Assembly (NCBI GenBank): GCA_025362795.1
Contig: JANYFE010000051.1
Location: 1 to 64,000, forward strand
From: Rhodobacterales bacterium
GTDB lineage: Bacteria; Pseudomonadota; Alphaproteobacteria; Rhodobacterales; Rhodobacteraceae
Direction: 5' to 3'
Length of the DNA: 64,000 nt
Below the pieces are notes generated by a model that saw nothing but the letters and a program-made list of their open reading frames with translations, did no database searches and had not been told where the DNA came from. The first letter of the stretch is position 1. The number at the start of each line of letters is the position of its first letter. Below, piece by piece: positions 26,887 to 37,370 of this stretch. The position numbers were made by a program, and so were the translations under genes.

Positions 26887-27197
26887 ACCGCGCTTCTCCA
26901 AATATTTTCAGGCCCGACCAATCCGCAAGCATCCGCCGGACGGCGCGACATTGACCGACCTGGGAAGAGTGGCGGATCGGAATCCACTGGTCGGCAAACT
27001 AATATTTTCCACCTGCCCCCCGTCAATTTTTCGCAGAAAAATTGCGCCTCAAAGCCACCCGAACCTTCAGCATACCTGGCCCGGATGCCCGACTTTTCAC
27101 AGAAAATTTGCCCTTTTCCGGCAAACACCGCACTCCCCGCGCCCTTCCCTTCCCCGCCCATCCCGCTACCTTCCCGCCAACATCAGGGAGCCTCACC
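26887..27197. other. Intergenic region upstream of pepN
   Basis: No gene is visible. Two similar inverted repeats about 67 bp apart lie inside it, ATTTTTC-GCA-GAAAAAT at 27025-27041 and TTTTC-ACA-GAAAA at 27093-27105. Each is followed by TTGC or TTTGC. They could be paired regulator sites for pepN. Confidence 0.45.
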
Positions 27198-29765
27198 ATG
27201 ACCGCGCCGCAAACCATCCACCTCGCCGACTACCAGCCCTTCACCCACATCATAACCCAGGTTGACCTGACCTTCCGCCTTGCGCCCCACGCCACCCGCG
27301 TCACGGCCAAACTCTCGCTCGCCCCCAACCCGCAACGCCCCGGCCCGCAAAACCTGCGCCTTGATGGCGAGGGGCTCAAACTCATTTCCTGCGCGATCAA
27401 CGGCCACCCTGTCCAGGCCACCCAGGACGACACTTCCCTGACGATCCTCGCAGCCAGCCTACCCAACCAACCTTTCACGCTGGAAACCGAGGTCGAAATC
27501 GACCCCGCCAGCAACACCGCGCTGGAAGGGCTCTACATGACGAACGGCCTCTACTGCACCCAATGCGAGGCTGAAGGTTTCCGCCACATCACCTTCTACC
27601 CCGACCGCCCCGACGTGATGGCCCCGTTCCACGTCCGCATCCTCTCCGACCTCCCCATCCTGCTGTCGAACGGCAACCCCGGCACCCAAGGCCCCGGTTT
27701 CGCCGAATGGACCGACCCCTGGCCCAAACCCGCCTACCTGTTTGCTCTTGTCGCGGGCAACCTCGTCCCCCACTCCGCCAAATTCACCACCGCCTCCGGC
27801 AAACCCGTTGACCTGAACATCTACGTGCGCCCTGGCGACGAGGATCGCTGCGCCTATGCGATGGACAGTCTGATCCGCTCCATGCAGTGGGACGAGCAGG
27901 TCTATGGCCGCGAATACGACCTTGATATCTTCAACATCGTTGCCGTCGACGATTTCAACATGGGGGCTATGGAGAACAAGGGGCTGAACATCTTCAACTC
28001 CAAACTGGTCCTCGCCAGTCCCGAAACCGCCACGGATGATGACTACAACCGCATCGAAGGTGTCATCGCGCACGAGTACTTTCACAACTGGACCGGCAAC
28101 CGCATCACCTGCCGCGACTGGTTTCAACTCTGCCTCAAGGAAGGTCTGACCGTCTTTCGTGACCAGCAATTCACCGGTGACATGCGCTCGCGCGAAGTGA
28201 AGCGCATCGAAGACGTCCTGACCTTGCGCGCCCGCCAGTTCCGCGAGGATCAAGGCCCACTCGCCCATCCCGTCCGCCCGGAAAGCTTCATCGAGATCAA
28301 TAATTACTACACCGCAACCGTCTACGAAAAGGGCGCGGAAGTCATCGGCATGCTGAAAACCATGATCGGCGACGCCGATTATGCCCGCGCGCTGGACCTG
28401 TATTTCGCCCGCCACGACGGCCACGCCGCCACGATCGAGGATTGGCTCAAGGTGTTTGAAGACACCACCGGTCGTGACCTGACCCAGTTCAAACGCTGGT
28501 ATTCACAGGCAGGCACGCCGCAGATTACCGTCTCCGACCACTGGGAACCCGCCTTTCAAGGCGGCACCTACAGCCTGACCTTTACCCAGACCAACCCACC
28601 CACGCCGGGCCAGCCCACCAAAGACCCCAAAGTTATCCCCATCGCCGTTGGCCTGCTCAACCCCAACGGCGCCGAGGTTGTCCCCACCACCGTTCTCGAA
28701 CTCACCGACGCAACCCAATTCTTCGCCTTCAACAACCTCGCCACCAAGCCGATCCCTTCGATGCTGCGCGGCTTCTCTGCCCCCGTCACCCTGCAGCGCG
28801 AGGTTCCTGCGTCCGAACGCGCGTTCCTGCTCGCCCACGACACCGACAGCTTCAACCGGTGGGAGGCGGGCCGTTCGCTGGCCAAAGACACTCTGGCGAA
28901 GTTAATCCTATCAGGCGCCGCCCCGTCACCGGACCTGATCCAGGGCCTTGCCGCAGTGGTCCTTGACAGCAAACTGGATCCCGCCTTCCGCGCCCTGACG
29001 CTGCGCCTCCCCGGGGACGACGACATGGCAGCCACGCTCGCATCCCAAAGTCACACCCCCGACCCCGACGCCATCTTTGCCGCCAGGCGGGTCCTTGGCC
29101 TCGGCTTGGCCCAGCACTTGGCTCCCCACCTGCCCGCGCTGGAATCCGCCAACCGCAGCACCGGAGGGTTCTCGCCCGACGCAAAAGCCGCTGGCAAACG
29201 CGCCCTACGCCTCGCTGCCCTGTCCCTCATGGCCCGCCTTGATACGACGCCGGTGGCCGATGCCTGCAAAATCGCCAACAACATGACTGAACACCTCGGT
29301 ACCCTCGCCGCCCTCCTCGACAACGGCGCGGGCCAACCGGAACTTGCCGCCTTCGAACACCGCTTCCAGAACGAACGCCTCGTTATGGACAAATGGTTTG
29401 CCCTGCAAATCCTGACCGCAGCCCCTGACCAAACCGCCGCCGTCACCGACAAACTCACCCAGCACAAACTTTTCGACTGGAAAAACCCCAACCGCTTCCG
29501 CTCCGTCATAGGCGCCCTTTCCGGCAACCACGCCGGTTTCCACCACGCCTCCGGTGCCGGGTACAAACTCCTCGCCGACTGGCTGATCAAACTGGACCCG
29601 GTCAACGCGCAAACCGCCGCCCGCATGTCCACCGCCTTCGAGACGTGGCGCCGATACGACGCTGGACGCCAGACCAAGTCCAAGGCCGAACTGCGGCGCA
29701 TCCAAGCCACCCCAAACCTCAGCCGCGATCTGGCCGAGATGGTGGGGCGGATGCTGGGTGCATAA
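27198..29765 (+). CDS. pepN: Aminopeptidase N (M1 family)
   Basis: The 855-residue cytoplasmic zinc aminopeptidase removes N-terminal residues from peptides. It has the substrate motif GAMEN at 256-260, the zinc motif HEYFH at 292-296 with the third ligand Glu315 (LKEGLTVFRDQQF), and the long C-terminal helical repeat region with the DUF3458/Ig-like segment. Length fits the gammaproteobacterial-type PepN. AGGGAG seven bases before ATG 27198 decides the start over longer open forms. It is probably monocistronic. Confidence 0.96.
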   Translation: MTAPQTIHLADYQPFTHIITQVDLTFRLAPHATRVTAKLSLAPNPQRPGPQNLRLDGEGLKLISCAINGHPVQATQDDTSLTILAASLPNQPFTLETEVEIDPASNTALEGLYMTNGLYCTQCEAEGFRHITFYPDRPDVMAPFHVRILSDLPILLSNGNPGTQGPGFAEWTDPWPKPAYLFALVAGNLVPHSAKFTTASGKPVDLNIYVRPGDEDRCAYAMDSLIRSMQWDEQVYGREYDLDIFNIVAVDDFNMGAMENKGLNIFNSKLVLASPETATDDDYNRIEGVIAHEYFHNWTGNRITCRDWFQLCLKEGLTVFRDQQFTGDMRSREVKRIEDVLTLRARQFREDQGPLAHPVRPESFIEINNYYTATVYEKGAEVIGMLKTMIGDADYARALDLYFARHDGHAATIEDWLKVFEDTTGRDLTQFKRWYSQAGTPQITVSDHWEPAFQGGTYSLTFTQTNPPTPGQPTKDPKVIPIAVGLLNPNGAEVVPTTVLELTDATQFFAFNNLATKPIPSMLRGFSAPVTLQREVPASERAFLLAHDTDSFNRWEAGRSLAKDTLAKLILSGAAPSPDLIQGLAAVVLDSKLDPAFRALTLRLPGDDDMAATLASQSHTPDPDAIFAARRVLGLGLAQHLAPHLPALESANRSTGGFSPDAKAAGKRALRLAALSLMARLDTTPVADACKIANNMTEHLGTLAALLDNGAGQPELAAFEHRFQNERLVMDKWFALQILTAAPDQTAAVTDKLTQHKLFDWKNPNRFRSVIGALSGNHAGFHHASGAGYKLLADWLIKLDPVNAQTAARMSTAFETWRRYDAGRQTKSKAELRRIQATPNLSRDLAEMVGRMLGA

Positions 29766-29887
29766 GGCGACATCCGGCGGCCCCTTGTGCGGGTCGCCTC
29801 CGCCACGCAACAGACTGTTGCCACAAGCCAGGTTGACCAAATCACCATAGCACCGCTAAAGTTGCATAAATTTTAGTGAGGTTCATT

Positions 29888-30373
29888 GTGTCTGTTTTAG
29901 TAGGTTTGCTGGTCATAGGTGCCGGCGTGTATTTCTGGCTATTGCGCACCCGCCACGCGGCATTGATGGCGGGCGATCCGGCTGACATGGCGCAAGATGT
30001 CCAGGCGGCCGCCCGCAACTTCGGCTTTGTCAGGCACGCTAACAGCCACCCGGTCGATTGCCTGAACGACCCGAATGTCGCCACTGCCGGCCTTGGCATC
30101 GGTTTTCTCGAATTGGGCGGCCGGACTCGCACCGAACAATTAGATGGCCTGACCCGCAGCCTGCAAGTCAACCTCGCGCAAAGTCACAATCAAGCGAAAG
30201 AGGCGCTGATTCTGGGCCGCTGGCTGATCGGCGAATGCGGCGGCCCGAAGCCCGGCATCGACCGCCTCTCCCGGCGCTTGTGGAAACTGAACGCAATAGC
30301 CGGGTTCCAACCCTTAATGGCAGTCCTGAAAGACACCGCCGTCTTGGGCGACAGTGCCATTACCCCCCCTTAG
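29888..30373 (+). CDS. Membrane-anchored hypothetical protein
   Basis: The 161-residue protein has an N-terminal membrane span (about 1-20, VLVGLLVIGAGVYFWLL) and a soluble domain with three Cys (VDCLND, GECGGPKP) and no motif I recognise. GAGG six bases before GTG 29888 favours this start; GTG 29876 is an alternative that lengthens it by four residues. It is predicted to face the periplasm with the N-terminus as anchor. It lies alone between pepN and the convergent transglycosylase gene. Confidence 0.6.
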   Translation: MSVLVGLLVIGAGVYFWLLRTRHAALMAGDPADMAQDVQAAARNFGFVRHANSHPVDCLNDPNVATAGLGIGFLELGGRTRTEQLDGLTRSLQVNLAQSHNQAKEALILGRWLIGECGGPKPGIDRLSRRLWKLNAIAGFQPLMAVLKDTAVLGDSAITPP

Positions 30374-30422
30374 AAAGAGGCGCTTGATGGCATCGCGCGG
30401 GTTTTCCGCGTCACCTGAAGGG

Positions 30423-31022
30423 TCAAACCCGGCAATAATTCTGTGCGCTGGTCCAGGCCGCAATCTCGCTCCGCTTGGACCCGCTGCTGAACGGCCCCCA
30501 GTCGCGCGCGATGCCGCCGCCTTTGGCCGCCACCACACCATCCGCCGCCACATGCGGGGCCATGATCCGCACCGCGCATTGCAGATTGGCCGCACCGTCC
30601 TTCAACGCCGCGCTCGACCTTGCATCACAGCCCGCACTCCGCGCCGTCGATGGCATGATCTGCATCAGCCCGACATAACGCCCGCCACCGCCCGAAGCTT
30701 TGGGATTATAGCTGCTTTCGTGCTTGGCGGTTGCCGACATTAAACCCACCCAAAACGCCCGCCGGTCCTGCAACGTTGCCTTGACATAGTCCGGGCAAAA
30801 CACCCCGATATCGCTTGGCACCCGCGACGCCAGTTCGCCATCATGCCGCGCCACCTCCGCCATCGCCTTGGTGGTCCACCCTGCCGCTTCAGGTCGCGCA
30901 TCCCAACGCATCGCCGGCACGCCGCCTGGAAAGAACGCAGCTAGGTCGGGCAGTTGCACCTGGTCACAGCCCGCAAGCAGGCCCGAGCTCAGCGCCATGG
31001 CAACAATTGTCTTGATCGTCAT
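30423..31022 (-). CDS. Lytic transglycosylase-like lipoprotein
   Basis: The 199-residue protein has a lipoprotein signal (LSSGLLAGC, lipid Cys near 18) and a C-terminal SLT-type lysozyme-like domain. That domain has the catalytic Glu in [32 protein letters not shown] and a Cys-containing end. It should cleave peptidoglycan glycan strands from the periplasmic or outer-membrane side. Cys pairs in the mature part suggest disulfides. The start at MTIKTIVAM fits the lipobox; upstream in-frame residues do not. It is divergent to gatB with about 175 bp between. Confidence 0.85.
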   Translation of the reverse strand: MTIKTIVAMALSSGLLAGCDQVQLPDLAAFFPGGVPAMRWDARPEAAGWTTKAMAEVARHDGELASRVPSDIGVFCPDYVKATLQDRRAFWVGLMSATAKHESSYNPKASGGGGRYVGLMQIMPSTARSAGCDARSSAALKDGAANLQCAVRIMAPHVAADGVVAAKGGGIARDWGPFSSGSKRSEIAAWTSAQNYCRV

Positions 31023-31197
31023 GCAATCCGTGTGGTCAGCATCGCGTCTGGCGCGACGAGGCCTGATGGCGTCAACTGCCGCTCCCAGCAAGCATACCAC
31101 CCCAGGCACCGCCGGTATCGGCAATTTTCCGCCTTCCGTACCCTTGCCCCGCCGCCCGCCGAACCCTAGAAAGACTGCACAAGTACCGGAGACGACT

Positions 31198-32790
31198 ATG
31201 CTAGATGTAACCTACACCGCCCCCAAACCCAAGATCATCTCTGGTGCCACCGGCGATTGGGAACTGGTCATCGGGATGGAAATCCACGCCCAAGTTGCCT
31301 CCAACGCCAAGCTCTTTTCCGGCGCCAGCACGCAAGTCGGTGCCGAACCCAATTCCAACGTTGCCTTCGTAGACGCTGCCATGCCCGGCATGCTGCCCGT
31401 GATCAATGAATACTGCATCGAACAAGCCGTCCGCACCGGCCTTGGTCTCAAGGCGCAGATCAACCTGCACTCTGCCTTCGACCGCAAGAACTATTTTTAC
31501 CCTGACCTGCCGCAAGGCTACCAGATTTCGCAGCTTTACCACCCCATCGTTGGCGAAGGTGAAGTGCTCGTCGAACTTGGCCCCGGCATCGCCCGTACGG
31601 TCCGCATCGAACGCATCCACCTGGAACAGGACGCCGGAAAGTCGATCCACGATATGGATCCCACCATGTCCTTTGTCGATTTCAACCGGACCGGCGTCGC
31701 ACTGATGGAAATCGTTTCCCGTCCCGACATTCGCGGGCCAGAAGAGGCGACCGCTTATGTCACCAAACTGCGCCAGATCCTGCGCTACCTTGGCACCTGT
31801 GATGGCAACATGCAAAACGGCAACCTGCGCGCCGACGTCAACGTCTCGGTCTGCCGTCCCGGCCAATACGAAAGATACTGGGCCACACAGGACTTCGCGC
31901 ACCTTGGCACCCGCTGCGAAATCAAGAACATGAACAGCATGAGGTTCATGACCCAAGCCATTGATTACGAAGCCCGCCGCCAGATTGCCATTCTGGAGGA
32001 TGGCGGCTCCATCACCCAGGAAACCCGCCTCTACGACCCCGACAAAGGCGAAACCCGCTCGATGCGCTCCAAGGAGGAGGCGCACGATTACCGTTACTTC
32101 CCCGACCCCGACTTGTTGCCGCTAGAGATTGAACAGGATTGGGTTGATGACATTGCCCGCACAATGCCCGAACTGCCAGACGCCAAGAAGGCGCGCTATA
32201 TGAGCGACTTTGGGCTTACCGACTATGATGCGAGTGTTTTAACCGCTGACAAGGAGGATGCACGCTATTTCGAGCGAAGCCTTGTGGCGCTAGACGACCT
32301 CTGGAAGACTAGAGGACCGCACAAGAAAACTGGCGTGCCAGCTGGTGGCGCAAAGACCGGTGGCAGCTATCTTGATGTGAAATTTGTGGCAAACTGGATT
32401 ATCAATAATCTGTTTGGCAAGCTGAAGAAGGATGACCTCTCTATAGGCGAAAGCCGTGTCTCATCTTCGCAGCTTGCTGAATTGCTGATGCTATTGGTGG
32501 ACGGGACCATCAGCAACAAAATGGCCAAGGATCTCTTCGAAATCCTGTGGACCCAAGGCGGCGACCCGGCCGAGCAGGCCGCGAAACATGGCATGAAACA
32601 AGTCACCGACAAGGCCGAAATCGAAGCCGCCGTCGACGCGATCATCGCAGCCAACCCCGCACAGGTCGAAAAGGCCCGCGCCCAACCCAAACTCGCCGGC
32701 TGGTTCACAGGGCAAGTGCTGAAAGCCACCGGCGGTAAGGCCAACCCCGCTACGGTCGGCGAACTGGTGGCAAAGAAACTTGGCCTCTAA
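31198..32790 (+). CDS. gatB: Asp/Glu-tRNA amidotransferase subunit B, with an unusual insertion
   Basis: GatB is the kinase/tRNA-binding subunit of GatCAB, which converts Glu-tRNA-Gln and Asp-tRNA-Asn to the amides. The 530-residue protein has [42 protein letters not shown] and the C-terminal tail domain ending [18 protein letters not shown]. Between about residues 358 and 395 there is an extra segment ([20 protein letters not shown]) where relatives go almost directly from YFE to KLAANW. The DNA from about 32100 to 32510 uses rare TTA, CTA, ATA and AGA codons unlike the rest of the gene. The frame stays open, so the gene may be functional. Confidence 0.94.
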   Translation: MLDVTYTAPKPKIISGATGDWELVIGMEIHAQVASNAKLFSGASTQVGAEPNSNVAFVDAAMPGMLPVINEYCIEQAVRTGLGLKAQINLHSAFDRKNYFYPDLPQGYQISQLYHPIVGEGEVLVELGPGIARTVRIERIHLEQDAGKSIHDMDPTMSFVDFNRTGVALMEIVSRPDIRGPEEATAYVTKLRQILRYLGTCDGNMQNGNLRADVNVSVCRPGQYERYWATQDFAHLGTRCEIKNMNSMRFMTQAIDYEARRQIAILEDGGSITQETRLYDPDKGETRSMRSKEEAHDYRYFPDPDLLPLEIEQDWVDDIARTMPELPDAKKARYMSDFGLTDYDASVLTADKEDARYFERSLVALDDLWKTRGPHKKTGVPAGGAKTGGSYLDVKFVANWIINNLFGKLKKDDLSIGESRVSSSQLAELLMLLVDGTISNKMAKDLFEILWTQGGDPAEQAAKHGMKQVTDKAEIEAAVDAIIAANPAQVEKARAQPKLAGWFTGQVLKATGGKANPATVGELVAKKLGL

Positions 32791-32800
32791 CCCACATCAA

Positions 32801-32842
32801 CTGTCCATAAATATCCCGGGGGTCCGGGGGCTGGCCCCCGGA
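32801..32842. repeat. Terminator-like repeat, copy 1
   Basis: CTGTCCATAAATATCCC is followed by GGGGGTCCGGGGG, and TCCGGGGGC-TG-GCCCCCGGA forms a perfect 9-bp stem at 32823-32842. A second element with the same two blocks and its own stem lies at 42508-42555. It stands between the convergent gatB and rarD genes. Confidence 0.7.
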
Positions 32843-32847
32843 ATTCG

Positions 32848-33747
32848 TCAAGTAGCCCGCGCTTGCCGGACCATCGATACCGTGTAAATCGCAAGTGCCG
32901 CCCAGATCATCGGAAACGCCACCATCTGCGCCCGACCGAACGGCTCGCCAAAGACAAACACCGCCGTCAGGAAAATCATCGTCGGCGCGATGTATTGCAT
33001 GATGCCAATGGTGGACAACCGCAGCAGCTTTGCGCCGTTGGCATAAATCATCAAAGGAAGGGCGGTCACCAGGCCGCAACTCAGCAGCAACACAGTGTCC
33101 CGCGTATTGCCCATGAAAAAATGCCCGGTCCCCTCAACGCCAAGCCAGCCCACATAGCCCAAAGCCGGCACCAGCAAGATCAGAATTTCCAGCAAAAACC
33201 CCTGGTTCGGCCCGATCGGAAGCGACTTCTTCAGATAGGCATAAAATCCCCAGGTCACCGTCAGCCCCAGTGCCACCCAAGGCAGTTTGCCCGCTTCGAT
33301 TGTCAGAATGCCGACCGCCAGCGCCGCCACCCCGATCGCCAGTTTCTGCGGCAGTGACAGCCGTTCGCCCAGCAAAACCGCACCCAGAAACACGCTGAAC
33401 AACGGGTTGATGTAATAGCCCAATGCCGCATCCAACGCATGCCCGGCGCCAATCGACCAGACATAAATCCCCCAGTTCACCGAAATCAGCGACGCCGTCG
33501 CCGCGCCCATCACCAGCGTCCGCGGTGAGCGCAGCGCGATCTTCAAATCGCTCAGCCGCCCCAGATACAGCAGCACCGCCACCGCAATCGGTACCGACCA
33601 GATCACCCGGTGCGCGATCACTTCGGCCGGCGAGATATGCGCCACCGCCTTCATAAAAACCGGCAGAAAGCCCCACAGTAGATATGCGGTCAGCGCAAAG
33701 CCAAAGCCGCGCAAACTGTCCTCGTTCTTGGCGGGCCTGTCAGTCAT
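32848..33747 (-). CDS. rarD: RarD protein, DMT-superfamily transporter
   Basis: The 299-residue inner-membrane protein has about ten hydrophobic spans and RarD-type landmarks. These include the N-terminal LTAYLLWGFLPVFMKAV, HRVIWSVP, NWGIYVWSIGAGHALDAALGYYINPLFSVFLG and TIGIMQYIAPTMIFLTAVFVFGEP. It is a putative exporter; the E. coli name came from chloramphenicol sensitivity and the substrate is unknown. AGGAG precedes ATG 33747 and overlaps the stop of the upstream frameshifted gene, so the two were co-transcribed. Confidence 0.92.
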   Translation of the reverse strand: MTDRPAKNEDSLRGFGFALTAYLLWGFLPVFMKAVAHISPAEVIAHRVIWSVPIAVAVLLYLGRLSDLKIALRSPRTLVMGAATASLISVNWGIYVWSIGAGHALDAALGYYINPLFSVFLGAVLLGERLSLPQKLAIGVAALAVGILTIEAGKLPWVALGLTVTWGFYAYLKKSLPIGPNQGFLLEILILLVPALGYVGWLGVEGTGHFFMGNTRDTVLLLSCGLVTALPLMIYANGAKLLRLSTIGIMQYIAPTMIFLTAVFVFGEPFGRAQMVAFPMIWAALAIYTVSMVRQARAT

Positions 33748-33756
33748 GGCACTCTC

Positions 33757-34099
33757 CTAGAGTCCCGGCTCAGAAAGCTCCATGCCAAACTTGTAACGGT
33801 CACAAAACCCAGTCAGCCGGCCCTCTTCAGGAGGGATGTCCGGCAACGCGCCGGCACCACCGCTCATACGGATCTCCTGACACGGTCAGCCCCCACCAGG
33901 TCCGGGTCACGTCCGGCGATGTTGCGCCGGATGAAAATGCCAGCGCCGCGCACATTGCGGCGCAGTCTGCACCCCGCGCAGCCGCCCGATCCTGCACTTC
34001 CGCCACCCTATCGCAAGCGGCGTCTTTTGGGTCGACCCAGAATCCGGTCTGACCATAAAGGCGAAGATTGCCCGGCCCGATGCCGCTGTCCCGCCGCAT
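33757..34099 (-). pseudogene. Hypothetical protein upstream of rarD, probably frameshifted
   Basis: One frame reads IGPGNLRLYGQTGFWVDPKDA to DVTRTWWGLTVSGDPYERWC and ends soon after at a TGA (33827-33829). One base over, the reading continues as ALPDIPPEEGRLTG and FCDRYKFGMELSEPGL, with a stop inside the rarD ribosome site, the expected place for an operon partner. This suggests one extra base near 33848. The true N-terminus, possibly a lipoprotein signal, is not clear and may contain a second lesion near 34095. I do not recognise the family. Confidence 0.5.
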
Positions 34100-34213
34100 C
34101 GAGCGGCAATAGCCTGATGGCCCGCAGTTGCACCAACTCCTAACAAAGCGTCAATTTTTGAAATCCAAGCAGTTGAATTGTAACGATATTTAAAATTGTC
34201 CAGAGGCGGACAG

Positions 34214-34630
34214 CTAGTCCCGCACCAGATCGAACCCCGGTGCGGCAAGTTCGAACCCATCAAACCGGAACCCCGGCGACACCGTGCAGCTGACCAGCGA
34301 CCATTCCCCGGTTGACTGCGCCGCCTGCCAATACCCGGCGGGCACCACAGCCTGAACCACCTCATCGCGCAGCACATCCGGCCCAAGCCGAACCTGCCGC
34401 GCCGCAGCCGCACCCATTTGCAAAATCAGCGGTGCGCCAGCATGAAACAACCAGATTTCATCGGCATCCACCCGGTGCCAGTGCGACCGCTCACCCGCCT
34501 TCAACATAAACAAGATCGCTGTGCCCGACGCCCGGCCAGCCACCGTCGGCCCCATCCAAGTCTGCCGGTACCAGCCGCCCTCCGGATGCGGCAGCAGACC
34601 CAATCTGGCAATGATCAGGTCTGCTTCCAT
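34214..34630 (-). CDS. DUF985 family cupin protein
   Basis: The 138-residue single-domain protein starts with the DUF985 signature HPEGGWYRQTW and has ERSHWHRVDADEIWLFHAG (cupin motif 1) and VSPGFRFDGFELA at the end. The family resembles RmlC-like cupins; no enzymatic role is established. It begins one base after the eno stop, so it is the distal gene of an eno operon. Confidence 0.9.
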   Translation of the reverse strand: MEADLIIARLGLLPHPEGGWYRQTWMGPTVAGRASGTAILFMLKAGERSHWHRVDADEIWLFHAGAPLILQMGAAAARQVRLGPDVLRDEVVQAVVPAGYWQAAQSTGEWSLVSCTVSPGFRFDGFELAAPGFDLVRD

Positions 34631-34631
34631 C

Positions 34632-35948
<1,317 letters not shown>

Positions 35949-36839
35949 TTACAGGGCAGGGGAAGTCATGGAAAGCATTTTGCGTTTGCGCTCGCGGGCA
36001 AAGGAATAAAGCCCCGATCCGATGATCAGCCCCGCCCCGCAAAGGGTCAGCGTGTCAGCAGGCTCGTTGAAAATCAGCCAGCCTATGATGATTGCGAACA
36101 CCAGCCGCGCATAACGGAACGGTGCCACGGTAGAGACCTCGCCGGTCCGTGTTGCCGCCGTGATTGCCCAGTAGCCCGCCGAACCGAAAATCCCCATCAG
36201 GCTCAACTGCACGGCTTGCAGACCCGTTGGCATCACCGCCGCGCCCGTCCAAGCCATCATCATCACCCCCAGCAGTGTGATCGCCATCGCACCCCAGGCC
36301 GAAACCTGCGCCGAGGAAAACTCCGCGGGCACCGCGCGGGATGCCAGATCGCGCACCGCCAACCCGACCACCGTGATCAGCACCCAAAGCGCCGCCGGAC
36401 GGAACCCGTCCAGGCCGGGGCGAATAACCAGCATCACGCCGACAAACCCCACCGCAATCGCCGTCCAGCGCCGCCAGCCGACGCTTTCGCGCAAGAACAG
36501 TGCCGCGCCCATCGTCACCACCAGCGGCATCGCCTGCAACACAGCCGAAACCGTAGGCAAGGGCACCGTCGCAATCGCCGTAACATAGGCAATCGACCCC
36601 ACCATCTCGCCCAGATTGCGCACGACCACCGCAGGCCGCCACGCCGCTCGTACCCATACGCTTTTGCCGGACTGCCATGCCAAGGCGGCAAAAATCGGAA
36701 TGCCGAACAACCCTGCGATCAAAATGATCTCGCCAGTTGGCACACCCTCTGCCGCCAGCTTGATGAACATGTCCTCCAAAGCGAACAGCGCCATAGAGGC
36801 GACCATCAGCAAAATCCCTCGAAAATTATCCGCCTGCAT
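35949..36839 (-). CDS. EamA/DMT family transporter
   Basis: The 296-residue membrane protein has ten predicted spans in two EamA repeats, with FIKLAAEGVPTGEIILIAGLF in the first and a RYARLVFAIIIGWLIFNEP segment closing the second. Its substrate is unknown; the superfamily includes exporters of amino acids and metabolites. Its ATG overlaps the stop of the fur-type gene by one base, so the two are translationally linked. Confidence 0.9.
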   Translation of the reverse strand: MQADNFRGILLMVASMALFALEDMFIKLAAEGVPTGEIILIAGLFGIPIFAALAWQSGKSVWVRAAWRPAVVVRNLGEMVGSIAYVTAIATVPLPTVSAVLQAMPLVVTMGAALFLRESVGWRRWTAIAVGFVGVMLVIRPGLDGFRPAALWVLITVVGLAVRDLASRAVPAEFSSAQVSAWGAMAITLLGVMMMAWTGAAVMPTGLQAVQLSLMGIFGSAGYWAITAATRTGEVSTVAPFRYARLVFAIIIGWLIFNEPADTLTLCGAGLIIGSGLYSFARERKRKMLSMTSPAL

Positions 36840-37249
36840 CAGGTTTTCCGGCTCGGTACGCCCAGCAGTTCCAACCGATGGCCAATCAGCCGATAGCCCA
36901 GCCGCGCGGCGATCTTTTCCTGTAATGCCTCGATCTCGGGATCGACAAACTCGATCACCTGCCCGGTATTCACGTCGATCAAATGGTCATGGTGGTCGCG
37001 CTCGGCATCCTCATACCGCGCGCGACCATCGCCGAATTCATGCTTTTCCAGGATACCGGCCTCTTCGAACAGCTTCACCGTCCGATAGACGGTGGCCAAT
37101 GAGATCTTGGGGTCGACCCGCGCCGCACGCGCATACAGCTCCTCGACATCCGGGTGATCCTCCGCATCACCGATCACCCGCGCCACAACCCGGCGCTGGT
37201 CGGTCATGCGCAGCCCCTTGGCCTCACAACGTGCGATGATATCAGCCAT
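36839..37249 (-). CDS. fur: Fur-family metal-responsive regulator
   Basis: The 136-residue protein has a winged helix (KGLRMTDQRRVVARVI, SLATVYRTVKLFEEAGI) and the C-terminal dimerisation and metal domain with HHDHLIDVNTGQVIEFVDPEIEALQ. The metal-site residues (His86, His87, His89, Glu100) are present, but there is no CxxC zinc site, as in alphaproteobacterial Fur/Mur proteins. In that group the effector is often Mn(II), so Mur function is possible. The start at MADIIARCEA is where homology begins; the frame is open further upstream. It is divergent to an EamA gene. Confidence 0.92.
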   Translation of the reverse strand: MADIIARCEAKGLRMTDQRRVVARVIGDAEDHPDVEELYARAARVDPKISLATVYRTVKLFEEAGILEKHEFGDGRARYEDAERDHHDHLIDVNTGQVIEFVDPEIEALQEKIAARLGYRLIGHRLELLGVPSRKT

Positions 37250-37370
37250 GAGCACCCCACCCTTTGCACCGCGCTTTAAGGGAAACCCTGCCCTGCTGCC
37301 AGTGGTTTCGGCGCCACCCGCCCTTGACGCGGCCGCCCTGGCCGGAAAGGGTGTGCCCAAAAGCGGGGAC

